NCBI GenBank assembly: GCA_905182495.1
Contig: CAJJBU010000013.1
Location: 1 to 64,000 of the forward strand
Source: Flavobacteriales bacterium UBA952
GTDB taxonomy: Bacteria > Bacteroidota > Bacteroidia > Flavobacteriales_D > Crocinitomicaceae
Direction of reading: 5' to 3'
Length of the DNA stretch: 64,000 nucleotides
Shown here: in pieces, positions 55,248 through 64,000 of the stretch
Layout of the letters: each line of letters begins with the position of its first letter
How positions within the stretch are numbered: position 1 is the first letter of the stretch
Made by a program: the position numbers and the translations under genes
The notes under the pieces: generated by a model
What the model was told of the DNA's origin: nothing
Seen by the model: the letters and a program-made list of their open reading frames with translations, nothing else
The model's database searches: none

Positions 55248-56126
55248 ATGAGGCTTATTTTAACTTTAGTTCTTATTTCATTTGTTTTAAGCGTTCAAGC
55301 TCAGCCTATTCAATACTCGTTGGAAGAAACTAAAAATAAAAAGAGATTAACTTGGACGAGTGCCACACTTGGAGTCGCTTCATTCGGGAGTATTTATGGC
55401 TTAAATAAGTTATGGTATAGTAAAGAGAGTCAAAGTAGCTTTCATCTTTTTGACGATTCAAAAAACTGGATGCAAATGGATAAAATGGGCCACACTTTTA
55501 CCTGTTATCAGCTCACAAACGGTCTCAATCAAACTTTCTCTTGGTGTGGTTTAAATAAAAGGAAAAGTCTTTTTCTGTCTGCAGGTATTAGCCTTGGTTA
55601 TTTGAGTGCTATAGAAATAATGGATGGATTTAGTCAGGACTGGGGGTTTTCATTGAGCGACATGGCATTCAACACCTTAGGTGTTGGTCTCTATTTATTT
55701 CAGGAGTTCTATTTTGAAAGACAGCTATTCAAACTTAAGTTTTCGTTTCATCAAACCGAATTCGCACCACTCCGGCCCCATGTTTTAGGCCATAACTATA
55801 TTGAATCTCTGTTGAAGGATTACAATGGTCAAACTTATTGGTTAGGTTTCTCTCCTGGACAAATGGGGCTTGAAAAATGGCCAAAATGGCTCATGCTAAG
55901 CTTTGGGCACAGCATAAGGGGGAGACTTAAGGGAGATTCTAAAATATACCAAGGTATAGAGAGTCACAGAGAATTGCTTTTCTCATTAGATCTTGATTTA
56001 ACAGAAATCAAAGTGAAGTCAAAATTTTTAAAAGCCTTGTTTGAAGGGCTAAATACACTCAAGATTCCATTTCCTTCCTTGATTTACTCAAATGGCAAGC
56101 TCAATGCGCATCCCCTGTATTTTTAG
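55248..56126 (+). CDS. DUF2279 membrane-associated protein
   Basis: A 292-residue protein with signal peptide (1-18) and the DUF2279 core: KMGHTFTCYQLTNGL near residue 83 and SAIEIMDGFSQDWGFSLSDM near 125. Several short hydrophobic segments suggest tight membrane contact. Function unknown. Convergent with the glutaminyl cyclase gene; the 3' ends overlap by 26 bases. Confidence 0.82.
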   Translation: MRLILTLVLISFVLSVQAQPIQYSLEETKNKKRLTWTSATLGVASFGSIYGLNKLWYSKESQSSFHLFDDSKNWMQMDKMGHTFTCYQLTNGLNQTFSWCGLNKRKSLFLSAGISLGYLSAIEIMDGFSQDWGFSLSDMAFNTLGVGLYLFQEFYFERQLFKLKFSFHQTEFAPLRPHVLGHNYIESLLKDYNGQTYWLGFSPGQMGLEKWPKWLMLSFGHSIRGRLKGDSKIYQGIESHRELLFSLDLDLTEIKVKSKFLKALFEGLNTLKIPFPSLIYSNGKLNAHPLYF

Positions 56127-57234
56127 GGAGAATTTTAATTTCGAATGCGCTATCCCAATATTTACCGGTTAACCAAAAAGAGTTCGTTTTCTTTCGATAA
56201 GCAATCCCATTGGGGACGTTTTTAGCTGCTGCCTTTTGGAATAAATCCATAACATCTAAATAGTGTTCCACCGCACCTGTTTGAGGATTTATGACCACTA
56301 TTTTCGTTAGACTCATTCGAGAATCGTGCTGAAAGCGACGCTCGCTCATCCAAACATTTGCGTAAATACGCCCGTTGAAAAACTCTAACTCATTCAGGTT
56401 TGTAACGGGACCTCGATCGGAATGAACATTTACTGTTTTAATGATTTCAAAGGTTTCTGGATCGCGATAGGTCAAAACATGACTCCCATCGGACATAATG
56501 ATAAATTGATCATCATTACACAAGCCCCAACCTTCGCCTGAGTAGATCAAAGTATCAATTAAATTAAAGTCATATAAACCATCATAGACAAAACACTTTT
56601 GATCTTGCCATGAGATTTGATAAATTTTTGAGCCTAGAACAGTAATCCCTTCCCCGAAAATAGGATTAGGAAGCGTAATTTCATGAATCGACGCCCCTGT
56701 TTCAGGATCAATTTCAGCAACTTTTGTAGCATTGTTTTGCTCCGGATTACCTGTGGATTCAAATAATCTATCATTGTAAAACTCATAACCCTGCGTGAAA
56801 TTATTAGGATCATGTGGATGCGTGTCCAATATTTCATAGCTCAATTCGGTCGTCTTTTTGTTGGAGTTAACAAATAGAAATCGGTCGTCTGAACTGACCA
56901 CCTCATTATCTTGATACCCCCTCAGTTCAATTGAATAAGTCCCTATTTCTAAATCAGTGGTCGTCATTTCAAAATCAACAAGCGACTTGTCGCTTATCTT
57001 CCAACCTTGATTCACTTGGCCATCAATTGAAACTTCCATCCTGTCAATGTTTTCAATACCAGAACACTTGAAATAAAAGAGTTTGCCCTGCTGAACAGAC
57101 ATATATCTGAGACTGGAATCAAAACCAAATTCGACATTGGCCGGAACATTCTCGTCGTCCTCATTTTGGAGATATCGTAAAATAAAAACGATCAATAAAC
57201 CAATTGCCAAAATAATGGCTACTATTTTCTTCAT
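56101..57234 (-). CDS. Glutaminyl-peptide cyclotransferase
   Basis: A 377-residue exported enzyme that turns N-terminal Gln into pyroglutamate. N-terminal hydrophobic segment (4-20), an Ig-like part (30-115) and a five-bladed propeller with HDPNNFTQGYEF, GEGITVLGSKIYQISWQ and ELEFFNGRIYANVW motifs. The plant/bacterial type of glutamine cyclase. T9SS and other exported proteins with an N-terminal Gln after signal cleavage are frequent here, so it may cap them. Stop overlaps DUF2279; start is four bases inside the ytxJ stop. Confidence 0.88.
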   Translation of the reverse strand: MKKIVAIILAIGLLIVFILRYLQNEDDENVPANVEFGFDSSLRYMSVQQGKLFYFKCSGIENIDRMEVSIDGQVNQGWKISDKSLVDFEMTTTDLEIGTYSIELRGYQDNEVVSSDDRFLFVNSNKKTTELSYEILDTHPHDPNNFTQGYEFYNDRLFESTGNPEQNNATKVAEIDPETGASIHEITLPNPIFGEGITVLGSKIYQISWQDQKCFVYDGLYDFNLIDTLIYSGEGWGLCNDDQFIIMSDGSHVLTYRDPETFEIIKTVNVHSDRGPVTNLNELEFFNGRIYANVWMSERRFQHDSRMSLTKIVVINPQTGAVEHYLDVMDLFQKAAAKNVPNGIAYRKKTNSFWLTGKYWDSAFEIKILPKNTGDAH

Positions 57235-57569
57235 TTGATGCTGCGGATTGCGGATTCAATTTCATTTGCATCAATACCAGAATGTGACGCATGATGAATA
57301 AGCTTACCTTGAAACAGAACTAAAACCTGAGGGGATTCATGACGCACATTTAAATCATCGGCAAGGGCATTAGAAATCGATCTAGATTCCAAAACATTTA
57401 ATAGCCAAAAGTCGTCAGATCCAGATTTATAAAATTCAGATTTCTCGAAATTCCGCAGAACCATTGAGGAAATACCACATCTCGGACTGTGTTTGAAAAT
57501 TAATTGAGGTTTTTCTTCCGACGCAAAACTGTTAATCGTTTCTATCGCATTAAGTTCTTGCCAAGCCAT
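57231..57569 (-). CDS. ytxJ: Bacillithiol-system redox protein YtxJ
   Basis: A 112-residue thioredoxin-like protein. ATG 57569 is preferred to an upstream start that would overlap pheS. The active Cys is in HSPRCGISSMV, a monothiol bacilliredoxin-type site. It is thought to reduce bacillithiol-mixed disulfides. It begins one base after the pheS stop and overlaps the cyclotransferase gene by four bases, so these three form an operon. Confidence 0.85.
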   Translation of the reverse strand: MAWQELNAIETINSFASEEKPQLIFKHSPRCGISSMVLRNFEKSEFYKSGSDDFWLLNVLESRSISNALADDLNVRHESPQVLVLFQGKLIHHASHSGIDANEIESAIRSIK

Positions 57570-57570
57570 T

Positions 57571-58590
57571 TTACAGTGTTGATTTGAATTGATCAAGAAA
57601 TCGAATGTCATTTTCTGAATACATCCTTAAATCATTGACTTTATATTTCAGTTGGGCAATGCGCTCCACTCCCATTCCAAAAGCAAATCCAGAATATTTT
57701 TCTGAATCGATTCCTGAAGCTTCTAGGACATTAGGGTCGACCATACCACAGCCTAATATCTCAAGCCATCCAGTGTATTTACAAACGTTGCACCCTTTTG
57801 ATTTGCAAATCGTACACGATACATCCACCTCGGCACTTGGCTCGGTGAAAGGAAAATAAGACGGTCGCAAACGTATTTTAGTTTTTTCACCAAATACCTC
57901 TTGGGCAAAAAACAATAAAGTTTGTTTCAAATCAGCAAATGAAACACCTTCATCAATATACAAGCCTTCAATTTGATGAAAAAAACAATGGGCTCTTGCC
58001 GAAATGGCTTCATTTCGATATACCCTTCCAGGTGAAATCGTTCGAATGGGTGGGGTGCTATTTTCCATTACTCGAACCTGAACAGAACTGGTATGGGTCC
58101 TTAAAGCAATTTCGTTTTCTCCCTTTTCAATAAAGAAGGTATCCTGCATGTCTCTTGCGGGATGTTCTGGCGGGAAATTCAATGCCGAAAAATTATGCCA
58201 ATCATCTTCAATTTCAGGGCCTTCTGAAACAGAGAAACCTATTTTTCTAAAAACATCAATGATTTCCCTTCGAATGATAGACAAAGGATGGTGACTTCCT
58301 AGCTTGGCTTCCGCTGGCTTGGTTAAGTCTTCTTTTTTTTCTTTAGGATCAGTATTGGACGTCTGTTTTTTAGTTTCTTCTACTATTTTTTCAGCCTTTT
58401 CTTTCAAGGCATTTATCTGCTGACCGCAGTCCTTTTTCTGTTCATTTGGAACATCACGTAACAAAGCGTATAATCCTTTTATCGCCCCTTTTGAACCCAA
58501 AAAATGAATTCGAAACTTTTCAGCGGCGTCAGATGCCTTGAATTCATAACTCAATAGCTCCTTTTCAATTTTTTGAATCTGTTCAATCAT
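57571..58590 (-). CDS. pheS: Phenylalanyl-tRNA synthetase alpha subunit
   Basis: Charges tRNA-Phe. 339 residues from ATG 58590 (MIEQIQKIEKELLSYEF); an in-frame extension upstream runs through the promoter. Motifs: DTFFIEKGENEIALRTHTSS, the motif 2 loop, FTEPSAEVDVSC and GMVDPNVLEASGID with the aminoacyl site. It is in front of ytxJ, whereas pheT is elsewhere. Confidence 0.95.
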   Translation of the reverse strand: MIEQIQKIEKELLSYEFKASDAAEKFRIHFLGSKGAIKGLYALLRDVPNEQKKDCGQQINALKEKAEKIVEETKKQTSNTDPKEKKEDLTKPAEAKLGSHHPLSIIRREIIDVFRKIGFSVSEGPEIEDDWHNFSALNFPPEHPARDMQDTFFIEKGENEIALRTHTSSVQVRVMENSTPPIRTISPGRVYRNEAISARAHCFFHQIEGLYIDEGVSFADLKQTLLFFAQEVFGEKTKIRLRPSYFPFTEPSAEVDVSCTICKSKGCNVCKYTGWLEILGCGMVDPNVLEASGIDSEKYSGFAFGMGVERIAQLKYKVNDLRMYSENDIRFLDQFKSTL

Positions 58591-58633
58591 TTTATTGCGC
58601 CTGTAACTTTTAATTAAGTCTAATTGTACTATA

Positions 58634-58641
58634 CAAAGGTA
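58634..58641 (-). promoter_or_regulatory. Putative -7 element of pheS
   Basis: On the minus strand TACCTTTG, 44 bases before the pheS ATG, matches TAnnTTTG. It lies 19 bases from the divergent lipoprotein ATG. Confidence 0.5.
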
Positions 58642-58659
58642 CAATAAAAACATTTTTGA

Positions 58660-59025
58660 ATGCCATTACGATTTTCTTGTTTCTTATTTTTGATGCTTAT
58701 TATACTTACTTCCTGTTACAAAACGACAGCAACAAGTTTAACTGTTGAAGTAACAGACAGTTCAGGGAGTTTAATTTCGGGAGCCATTGTTAAACTGAAA
58801 GCGGAACCGACACAAAATATATCAGAAAATGAAGTTCTTATTGATTATGAGGAAGCAACCAATAGTGCAGGAATTGCGTTTTTCATATTGAGTGACATCT
58901 ATAAAGCTGGACAATCGGGAGTAGCGATTGTTAATGTTATTGTCCATAAAGATGGATTTACTGCAGAGGGTATAATGGAATTGATTGGAGATTACGATAA
59001 CCGCATCGATATTGTTCTTCAGTAA
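58660..59025 (+). CDS. Small lipoprotein with Ig-like/carboxypeptidase-regulatory fold (paralogue 1)
   Basis: 121 residues. Lipobox ILTSC (Cys19). The mature part of about 100 residues is a beta-sandwich: VEVTDSSGSLISGAIVKLKA, then NSAGIAFFILSDIYKAGQSG. It is the first of three tandem paralogues. No enzyme motif; likely a small surface or periplasmic lipoprotein. It begins 19 bases from the pheS promoter. Confidence 0.72.
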   Translation: MPLRFSCFLFLMLIILTSCYKTTATSLTVEVTDSSGSLISGAIVKLKAEPTQNISENEVLIDYEEATNSAGIAFFILSDIYKAGQSGVAIVNVIVHKDGFTAEGIMELIGDYDNRIDIVLQ

Positions 59026-59093
59026 CACTTTTAGAATTGATACGTATAGAATGAAAAATATTTAACTTAACTTTGACATCCACAACTAGAAAG

Positions 59094-59462
59094 ATGAAAA
59101 ACATTTTACCAATAAGCTTTATATTCGCCTTGCTTGTTTTAACAGGTTGCACTTCTAAAGACCCCGCTATACTTAAAGTTTTTGTTCGTTCGTCAACGAA
59201 TCAATTGGTTTATGGCGCGAAGGTTATTATTATTGGAGATCAACAGTCTAATCCTGCGACTCTAGCATATGTTGATACAACTTATACAAATAGCTCGGGT
59301 TTCACGACTTTTGATATGAATGAATATTTCGATGTGTCAGGGCCAGAAAACACAACAGGATATTTTGACATATTAGTCAAATCAAATACAAAAGAATCCT
59401 CCGGATATACACGGTGTAGAATACATACGACCTCAGTGGAAACTATATACTTACCAAACTAA
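59094..59462 (+). CDS. Small lipoprotein (paralogue 2)
   Basis: 122 residues from ATG 59094 (an upstream TTG is less likely). Lipobox VLTGC (Cys19). The sandwich follows the same plan: LKVFVRSSTNQLVYGAKVII, DTTYTNSSGFTTFDMNEYF. Spacing to paralogue 3 is six bases, so they share a transcript. Function unknown. Confidence 0.75.
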   Translation: MKNILPISFIFALLVLTGCTSKDPAILKVFVRSSTNQLVYGAKVIIIGDQQSNPATLAYVDTTYTNSSGFTTFDMNEYFDVSGPENTTGYFDILVKSNTKESSGYTRCRIHTTSVETIYLPN

Positions 59463-59468
59463 GTCATC

Positions 59469-59849
59469 ATGAAAATGAAGTACCTTTTAATACCTTTCAC
59501 CCTTATTTTAATAACGCTTTCAGGAATGACTTCTTGCAAGAAAAAAGGGGATACTCTCGCAAACATCTACGTACGTGATGAAGGTAATGCCGTAGTAGAG
59601 GGCGCTATGGTTGTTCTGTATGGCACAAATACTCAGAACCCACCTGTTCAAGTAGTCGCTGTTTATGATACGTCTTATACGAACGCTGCCGGATTGGCTA
59701 GTTTTAACTATAATGACATATACCAACTCGGCCAGGCAGGTGTTGCAGTTTTGGATATTAAGGCACAATTGCTCAATAAAGTCGGACAAGGTATTATTAA
59801 AATAGAGCCGGAACAGGTGAACGAAGAAACCGTCTTTATTCAGCCTTAA
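59469..59849 (+). CDS. Small lipoprotein (paralogue 3)
   Basis: 126 residues; lipobox near GMTSC (Cys23). The pattern NIYVRDEGNAVVEGAMVVLY, DTSYTNAAGLASFNYNDIY, QAGVAVLDI repeats the plan of the two genes before it, closest to paralogue 2. It ends overlapping the convergent hypothetical gene by four bases. Confidence 0.75.
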   Translation: MKMKYLLIPFTLILITLSGMTSCKKKGDTLANIYVRDEGNAVVEGAMVVLYGTNTQNPPVQVVAVYDTSYTNAAGLASFNYNDIYQLGQAGVAVLDIKAQLLNKVGQGIIKIEPEQVNEETVFIQP

Positions 59850-60160
59850 GCACGAATCATTTTAAAATCCTGGGATTGTGATTCTGATTGCAATTCTGAA
59901 AAAGAAAGTTCATTTCCTGAAATCTTTTCGAAATTGAATTTATATTCACTGTAATCTTTATCAGTATAGGATATAAGATAATCGTAGATTGAAACATCCG
60001 GATTTATTTTCTGAATCGCATTCAATAACCTATTGGTTTGTGAAACATCAATTTTCAGTGTGTATTCACTTTTTAAAAAGCCTTTCACAATGTTTCCTTG
60101 TAAACTAATCCAGTCATTAAAGGAATTGAATTCTAACTTTTGAATTTGAAATTTTGGCAT
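59846..60160 (-). CDS. Uncharacterised 104-residue cytosolic protein
   Basis: A small soluble protein of mixed helices and strands (QTNRLLNAIQKINPDVSIYD, YSEYKFNFEKIS). No known motif or signal peptide. The stop overlaps the last lipoprotein gene on the other strand by four bases. Confidence 0.5.
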   Translation of the reverse strand: MPKFQIQKLEFNSFNDWISLQGNIVKGFLKSEYTLKIDVSQTNRLLNAIQKINPDVSIYDYLISYTDKDYSEYKFNFEKISGNELSFSELQSESQSQDFKMIRA

Positions 60161-60269
60161 AGTTCTTAATTTTTAAACAAATCTATGCTACAACAACGTA
60201 AACGTTTTACGTCCAACTATGTGTTTTGTCTTGATTTATAGATATTGAAGGTTTATTCTGCCTTTTGGT

Positions 60270-60277
60270 TAAATTTG
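60270..60277 (+). promoter_or_regulatory. Putative -7 element of tatC
   Basis: TAAATTTG matches TAnnTTTG, 19 bases before the TTG start of tatC. Confidence 0.5.
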
Positions 60278-60296
60278 TATCACATTAACAAAGACA

Positions 60297-61088
60297 TTGA
60301 AAGATCAAAAAAGCAAAAAGAATTTAGACCAAATGTCATTTCTTGAGCACCTTGAGGAGTTGAGGTGGAGACTTGTGCGTTCTGCAATTGCGGTTTTGTT
60401 AATCGGTATCGTAATATGGAGCTATCAAGAATGGATCATGAACAACGTATTCATGTCTATGAAGAAAAAAGATTTTTTCTCTTTTAGAATGATGTGTGAA
60501 TGGTTTGGAACATGCGTGGAAGACATTCCTGTTCAGCTCCAAAGCATGACGGTTTCAGGCCAATTTGGATACGCCTTGATGATGAGCTTCATGGGTGGGA
60601 TTGTTTTGGGGTTCCCATTTATATTTTATCAAATATGGGCTTTTCTTAAGCCTGGTCTGAAATTTAAAGAAAAAAATATAGCACGGGGAATTGTCTTTTA
60701 TGTAAGCCTGCTTTTTTTCTTAGGAATATTATTTGGCTATTATGTGGTCGCTCCTTTAAGTATTCAGTTTTTCGGATCCTATCAAATTTCCAGCGAGATA
60801 AGAAATGACTTCACAATCAGCTCCTATATGACTATGATTATTTCTACTGTGTTTTACACAGGGTTGTTTTTCTTGCTCCCCGTAGTGACTTATCTCTTAA
60901 CCAAGATTGGCCTTCTTGGCCCCGAATTTTTAGTTAAATACCGGAAACATGCTATTGTTATGATTCTGATTTTATCAGCCATTATAACACCGCCAGATAT
61001 CATTTCACAGGTGATTACTATGGGTATTTTCTTTTTGTATGAAATAGGCATTATGATTTCAAGAAGAGTAGTCAAAGGGGCTAAATAA
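60297..61088 (+). CDS. tatC: Twin-arginine translocase subunit TatC
   Basis: Inner-membrane receptor of the Tat pathway, 263 residues with six membrane helices. The signature FLEHLEELRWRL is at the N-terminus. TTG 60297 is taken as the start because it adds the usual charged head (KDQKSKKNLDQ) before the MSFLEHL motif; ATG 60333 is a shorter choice. Another conserved block is GFPFIFYQIWAFLKPGL. It precedes the DUF5686 gene by six bases. Confidence 0.94.
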   Translation: MKDQKSKKNLDQMSFLEHLEELRWRLVRSAIAVLLIGIVIWSYQEWIMNNVFMSMKKKDFFSFRMMCEWFGTCVEDIPVQLQSMTVSGQFGYALMMSFMGGIVLGFPFIFYQIWAFLKPGLKFKEKNIARGIVFYVSLLFFLGILFGYYVVAPLSIQFFGSYQISSEIRNDFTISSYMTMIISTVFYTGLFFLLPVVTYLLTKIGLLGPEFLVKYRKHAIVMILILSAIITPPDIISQVITMGIFFLYEIGIMISRRVVKGAK

Positions 61089-61094
61089 TAGAAT

Positions 61095-63575
61095 ATGATA
61101 AAGAACCTCATCTTATTCTTGTTGCTAGGACTATCCATCATAGCTCGTGGCCAGTCATTCATCTTAAGAGGGAAAATCATTGACCTGAAAACAAAAGCTG
61201 CGATACCTTTCGCGACCGTCAAGACGTTCCCATCTAAAAAAGCAACACTTTCAGACTCAATCGGCTATTTTAAAATAACAAGCCTCAAGGGAGATGACTC
61301 CTTAGAAATCTCGGCAAGTGGATATGGGAAACAAAAGGTTTCCATCAATTCATTGCGCGACCAAGTAAAGGAAGGGAAAAGCTCAGCATTAATAAGTATG
61401 AAGAGTTTGTATCTTGATTTTAATGAGGTCACTGTGCGGGCGCCGGGAGAATTAAGGTCTACTATTCTTCATCGAAATCTCATTGCCAATAAGGAGCGTA
61501 ATGATAAAAGTAAGTTAAACGCTTATGAATACAAACTCTACAACAAAATTCAATTTGACCTCAATAACATAAGTCAAGAAATAGAAAACAACAGACGCGT
61601 TCAAAAACTGGAAGTGCTTTTGAATTACCTAGATTCTACTAAAGACGGGGTCAGTTACTTGCCCCTGATCCTCAACGAGACCATTTCTAGGTTTTACTTT
61701 AAACGAAAACCAAGAGAGAAAAAAGAAGTTATTTATGCCACAAGAACTACGGGTGTTGAGAACCTTCAAGTCAATCAGTTTTTAGGAGATATGTATCTCG
61801 ATCTAAACATCTATGACAACACCTATACAATCTTTGGGAAGTCCTTTGTTAGTCCGATTGCTGAGAACTCCAAGCTATTTTATAAATACTACCTCGAGGA
61901 CTCCACTTTGAAAGGCAAGCATTGGTGCTATAATTTAAAGTTCGTTCCTAAAAGAAAGGGGGAGCTCACCTTTTCGGGTTCTATGTGGATCGCCGACTCC
62001 AGCTTTGCTGTAAAAGAATTTGAAGCAAACGTTTCACCTGAAGTCAACCTTAATTTTGTCAATGACTTTTACTTCAAACATGAATTTGAGCAAATTGACC
62101 AAACCACATGGATGTTGAAAAAAGAAAGACTGATTGCAGACATTCAGCTTACAAAAGGTTCAAAACTAAGTGGGTTTTACGCCCGGAAATCAAGTGACCG
62201 AAGTGAGTATGTTATCAATCAGGAGAAAGACACTCCGTTCTACAAATCTAAAAACACAGTTGAATTTATTGATGGGGCCAACGAAAAGACTAAAGAGGAA
62301 TGGACGAGGCTCAGGCCAATCGAGTTATCAAAACAAGAAGCAGGGATCGGAAACATGATAGACTCGCTGAACACTAATCCATACTTTAAACGGCTTAAAA
62401 ACATCACCTATTTGGCGGCAAGTGGTTTCTACCAAATAGGGAAGATTGAGCTGGGAGACATTTATTCTTTAGCCAGCACAAATCCAGTAGAAAAATTTAG
62501 AACAGGACTTTCTCTTAGAACATCAAATGCCTTTTCCAGAAGGGTAGAATTTGGAATTAAAGGAGCCTATGGTTTCGGTGATAAGAGATGGAAATATGGC
62601 GCCACCTTTCGATTCAACATCACCCCAAAGAAGAGGGGTGTACTTTCGTTATATTACAATTATGACATTGAACAAATTGGCTTGTCCCCATATGCAATAG
62701 GCGTTGGAAATACTTTCGCTACATTATTTAGCACCGCACCGTTTGACAAATTAACCTTTCTAAAAAAGATCGGAGGGAATTTAGAAAAGGACCTAAGGAA
62801 GGACCTCATCATAAATATAGGTGCAGAGTGGAGGCAGTATAACCCTTTGGGAACAGCAAATTTCCTGCGGACAAACCAGCTAAGCGGGCAATTGGATACG
62901 ATTAGCCAACTTACCACCTCAGAAATAAAAGCAAGCATTCGTTGGGCAAAAGATGAAGAGTTTATTTCTGGTGCCTTTGACCGCACAAGTATTCGCTCTC
63001 GATTTCCGGCCATTTCTCTCCAAGGGGTATTTGGTATAAAAAACATTTTCGGTAGTGAATACAACTATCAAAAAATAGAACTTATTATTGAACATAAAAC
63101 ACAAATTGGAATATTTGGAAGCCTCGATTATGGAGCAAATATCGGTTGTATATTTGGCAACGTTGCATACCCACTCCTCCACGCTATCCCAGGGAATCAA
63201 TCACTCTGGCTCATGACGTCGGCATTTAACAAGCTAAACTTCTTGGAGTTTGTCTGTGATCGTTATACGGGAGGTTATATTGAGCACCATTGGGATGGCT
63301 TCGTTATGAACAAAATCCCTTTCGTTAAAAAACTTAACTTAAGACTTGTGACTTCTGGCCGTTTGGCCTACGGAGCATTAAGCCACAGGCATGAATCAAA
63401 CATGATCTATCCTACGTTTATAAAAAAATTCAATAAGGTGCCTTATGCAGAGACGACTGTGGGTATCGAAAATATATTTAAATTTTTCAGAGTTGATCTG
63501 GTATGGCGAATGACTTATCTAGACAACCAAATAAACCCACTAGGCATACGGGCCAAATTTGCATTGAATTTTTAG
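61095..63575 (+). CDS. DUF5686 outer-membrane barrel with carboxypeptidase-regulatory domain
   Basis: An 826-residue protein: signal peptide (1-19), a CarboxypepD_reg-like domain (22-110; GKIIDLKTKAAIPFATVKTF), a plug-like or helical part (115-400) and a C-terminal barrel (about 440-826) with many amphipathic strands. This is the layout of DUF5686 (TonB-receptor-like) proteins of Bacteroidota. Substrate unknown. It may be co-transcribed with tatC upstream and lptB downstream. Confidence 0.85.
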   Translation: MIKNLILFLLLGLSIIARGQSFILRGKIIDLKTKAAIPFATVKTFPSKKATLSDSIGYFKITSLKGDDSLEISASGYGKQKVSINSLRDQVKEGKSSALISMKSLYLDFNEVTVRAPGELRSTILHRNLIANKERNDKSKLNAYEYKLYNKIQFDLNNISQEIENNRRVQKLEVLLNYLDSTKDGVSYLPLILNETISRFYFKRKPREKKEVIYATRTTGVENLQVNQFLGDMYLDLNIYDNTYTIFGKSFVSPIAENSKLFYKYYLEDSTLKGKHWCYNLKFVPKRKGELTFSGSMWIADSSFAVKEFEANVSPEVNLNFVNDFYFKHEFEQIDQTTWMLKKERLIADIQLTKGSKLSGFYARKSSDRSEYVINQEKDTPFYKSKNTVEFIDGANEKTKEEWTRLRPIELSKQEAGIGNMIDSLNTNPYFKRLKNITYLAASGFYQIGKIELGDIYSLASTNPVEKFRTGLSLRTSNAFSRRVEFGIKGAYGFGDKRWKYGATFRFNITPKKRGVLSLYYNYDIEQIGLSPYAIGVGNTFATLFSTAPFDKLTFLKKIGGNLEKDLRKDLIINIGAEWRQYNPLGTANFLRTNQLSGQLDTISQLTTSEIKASIRWAKDEEFISGAFDRTSIRSRFPAISLQGVFGIKNIFGSEYNYQKIELIIEHKTQIGIFGSLDYGANIGCIFGNVAYPLLHAIPGNQSLWLMTSAFNKLNFLEFVCDRYTGGYIEHHWDGFVMNKIPFVKKLNLRLVTSGRLAYGALSHRHESNMIYPTFIKKFNKVPYAETTVGIENIFKFFRVDLVWRMTYLDNQINPLGIRAKFALNF

Positions 63576-63587
63576 TACCTTGGAAAT

Positions 63588-64000
63588 ATGAAACTCTACA
63601 CAAATAACATCCAAAAAAGCTATAAAGGGAAACAGGTTGTAAAAGACGTTTCCATAGAAGTTGGACAGGGAGAAATTGTAGGGCTACTTGGGCCAAATGG
63701 CGCAGGAAAAACGACTTCATTTTATATGATTGTTGGGCTTGTCCGACCGGACCAAGGGAATGTCTATCTGAATGATATGGACATTACAAAGCTCCCTATG
63801 TATAAAAGAGCACAAATGGGAATCGGGTATCTTCCTCAGGAAATCTCTGTCTTTAGAAAGCTAAGTGTTGAGGACAATATCATGGCAATACTGGAAATGA
63901 CTTCAAAAACTCCAATAGAACGAAAACACCGATTGGAAGAGCTTCTTGAAGAATTTCATCTCAATGATTTCAGAAAGACATTGGGGAACAGATTGTCAGG
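63588..64000 (+). CDS. lptB: LptB, LPS export ABC transporter ATPase (partial, 3' end beyond window)
   Basis: The first 137 codons of an ATPase. The Walker A motif [15 protein letters not shown], the Q loop in [20 protein letters not shown] and the start of the signature region (NRLSG) are visible. This sequence is diagnostic of LptB, which drives lipopolysaccharide extraction by LptFG. It starts 12 bases after the DUF5686 stop. Confidence 0.93.
   Translation, partial: MKLYTNNIQKSYKGKQVVKDVSIEVGQGEIVGLLGPNGAGKTTSFYMIVGLVRPDQGNVYLNDMDITKLPMYKRAQMGIGYLPQEISVFRKLSVEDNIMAILEMTSKTPIERKHRLEELLEEFHLNDFRKTLGNRLS

Noticed and set aside
1-64000. CRISPR arrays, restriction-modification, toxin-antitoxin or phage modules
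   Set aside because: No direct repeat arrays, Cas, methylase, toxin or phage structural genes were seen; apart from the recombinase remnant there is no mobile-element gene set.

Overview
This window comes from a member of the Bacteroidota, most likely a marine Flavobacteriales lineage close to Crocinitomicaceae/Cryomorphaceae. The support is AT-rich DNA, many secreted proteins with type IX secretion (T9SS) C-terminal sorting domains, Bacteroidota-type promoters (-7 element TAnnTTTG), and families typical of the phylum (DUF5777, DUF5723, DUF5686, DUF2279, a PorE-like OmpA protein, an rpsU-xer-hpf cluster, YtxJ). It is mostly ordinary chromosome, with one scarred accessory region.

Layout. 0-9 kb: a secreted cupredoxin, a haem c lipoprotein with a DUF5777 barrel, folate and RNase HII housekeeping genes, then an operon of a large exported protein and a DUF5723/thrombospondin-type-3/OmpA protein. 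9-13.5 kb: an OmpR/PhoR-type two-component system and cyanophycin synthetase. 13.6-19 kb: three T9SS cargo proteins (esterase, adhesin-like protein, haem plus copper monooxygenase fusion), then tRNA-Cys. 19.1-20.9 kb: a loose region with decayed fragments of a T9SS sorting domain, an orphan secreted protein and an overlapping pair of tiny membrane genes. 20.9-29.1 kb: SDR, membrane protein, HtpG (with a sigma-54-like promoter), TerB-DnaJ protein, M1 aminopeptidase and PurM. 29.1-31.2 kb: tRNA-Ser, tRNA-Pro, a badly paired tRNA-Arg fused to the 3' remnant of a large serine recombinase (an integration scar), a leucine-rich-repeat cargo gene and a rhodanese. 31.3-37.6 kb: JmjC-like cupin, a lectin/repeat T9SS type-B cargo, a CotH cargo and a porin-like barrel. 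37.6-44.5 kb: PhnA, CAP protein, HPF, Xer recombinase, S21, acyl-CoA dehydrogenase, Apt, and a PadR/PspC pair. 44.5-50.3 kb: a helix-hairpin-helix protein, a frameshifted alanine:cation symporter, an RmlD-like protein, a small PspC protein and the PorE-like protein. 50.4-60.2 kb: RluD/T9SS/PASTA operon, LOG-like protein, DUF2279, glutaminyl cyclase, YtxJ, PheS, and three tandem paralogous lipoproteins. 60.3-64 kb: TatC, a DUF5686 barrel and the start of LptB.

The genes fit a surface-oriented life: at least eight T9SS cargo proteins and several outer-membrane barrels, beside normal translation, folate, purine and chaperone genes. I did not find a clear new multi-gene system. The strongest unusual signals are the tRNA-Arg/recombinase scar, the dispersed sorting-domain fragments, a palindrome on the PadR promoter, the sigma-54-like site before htpG, and several genes that lack a normal start or carry a one-base frameshift. 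The last group may be real biology or indel errors in the assembly.
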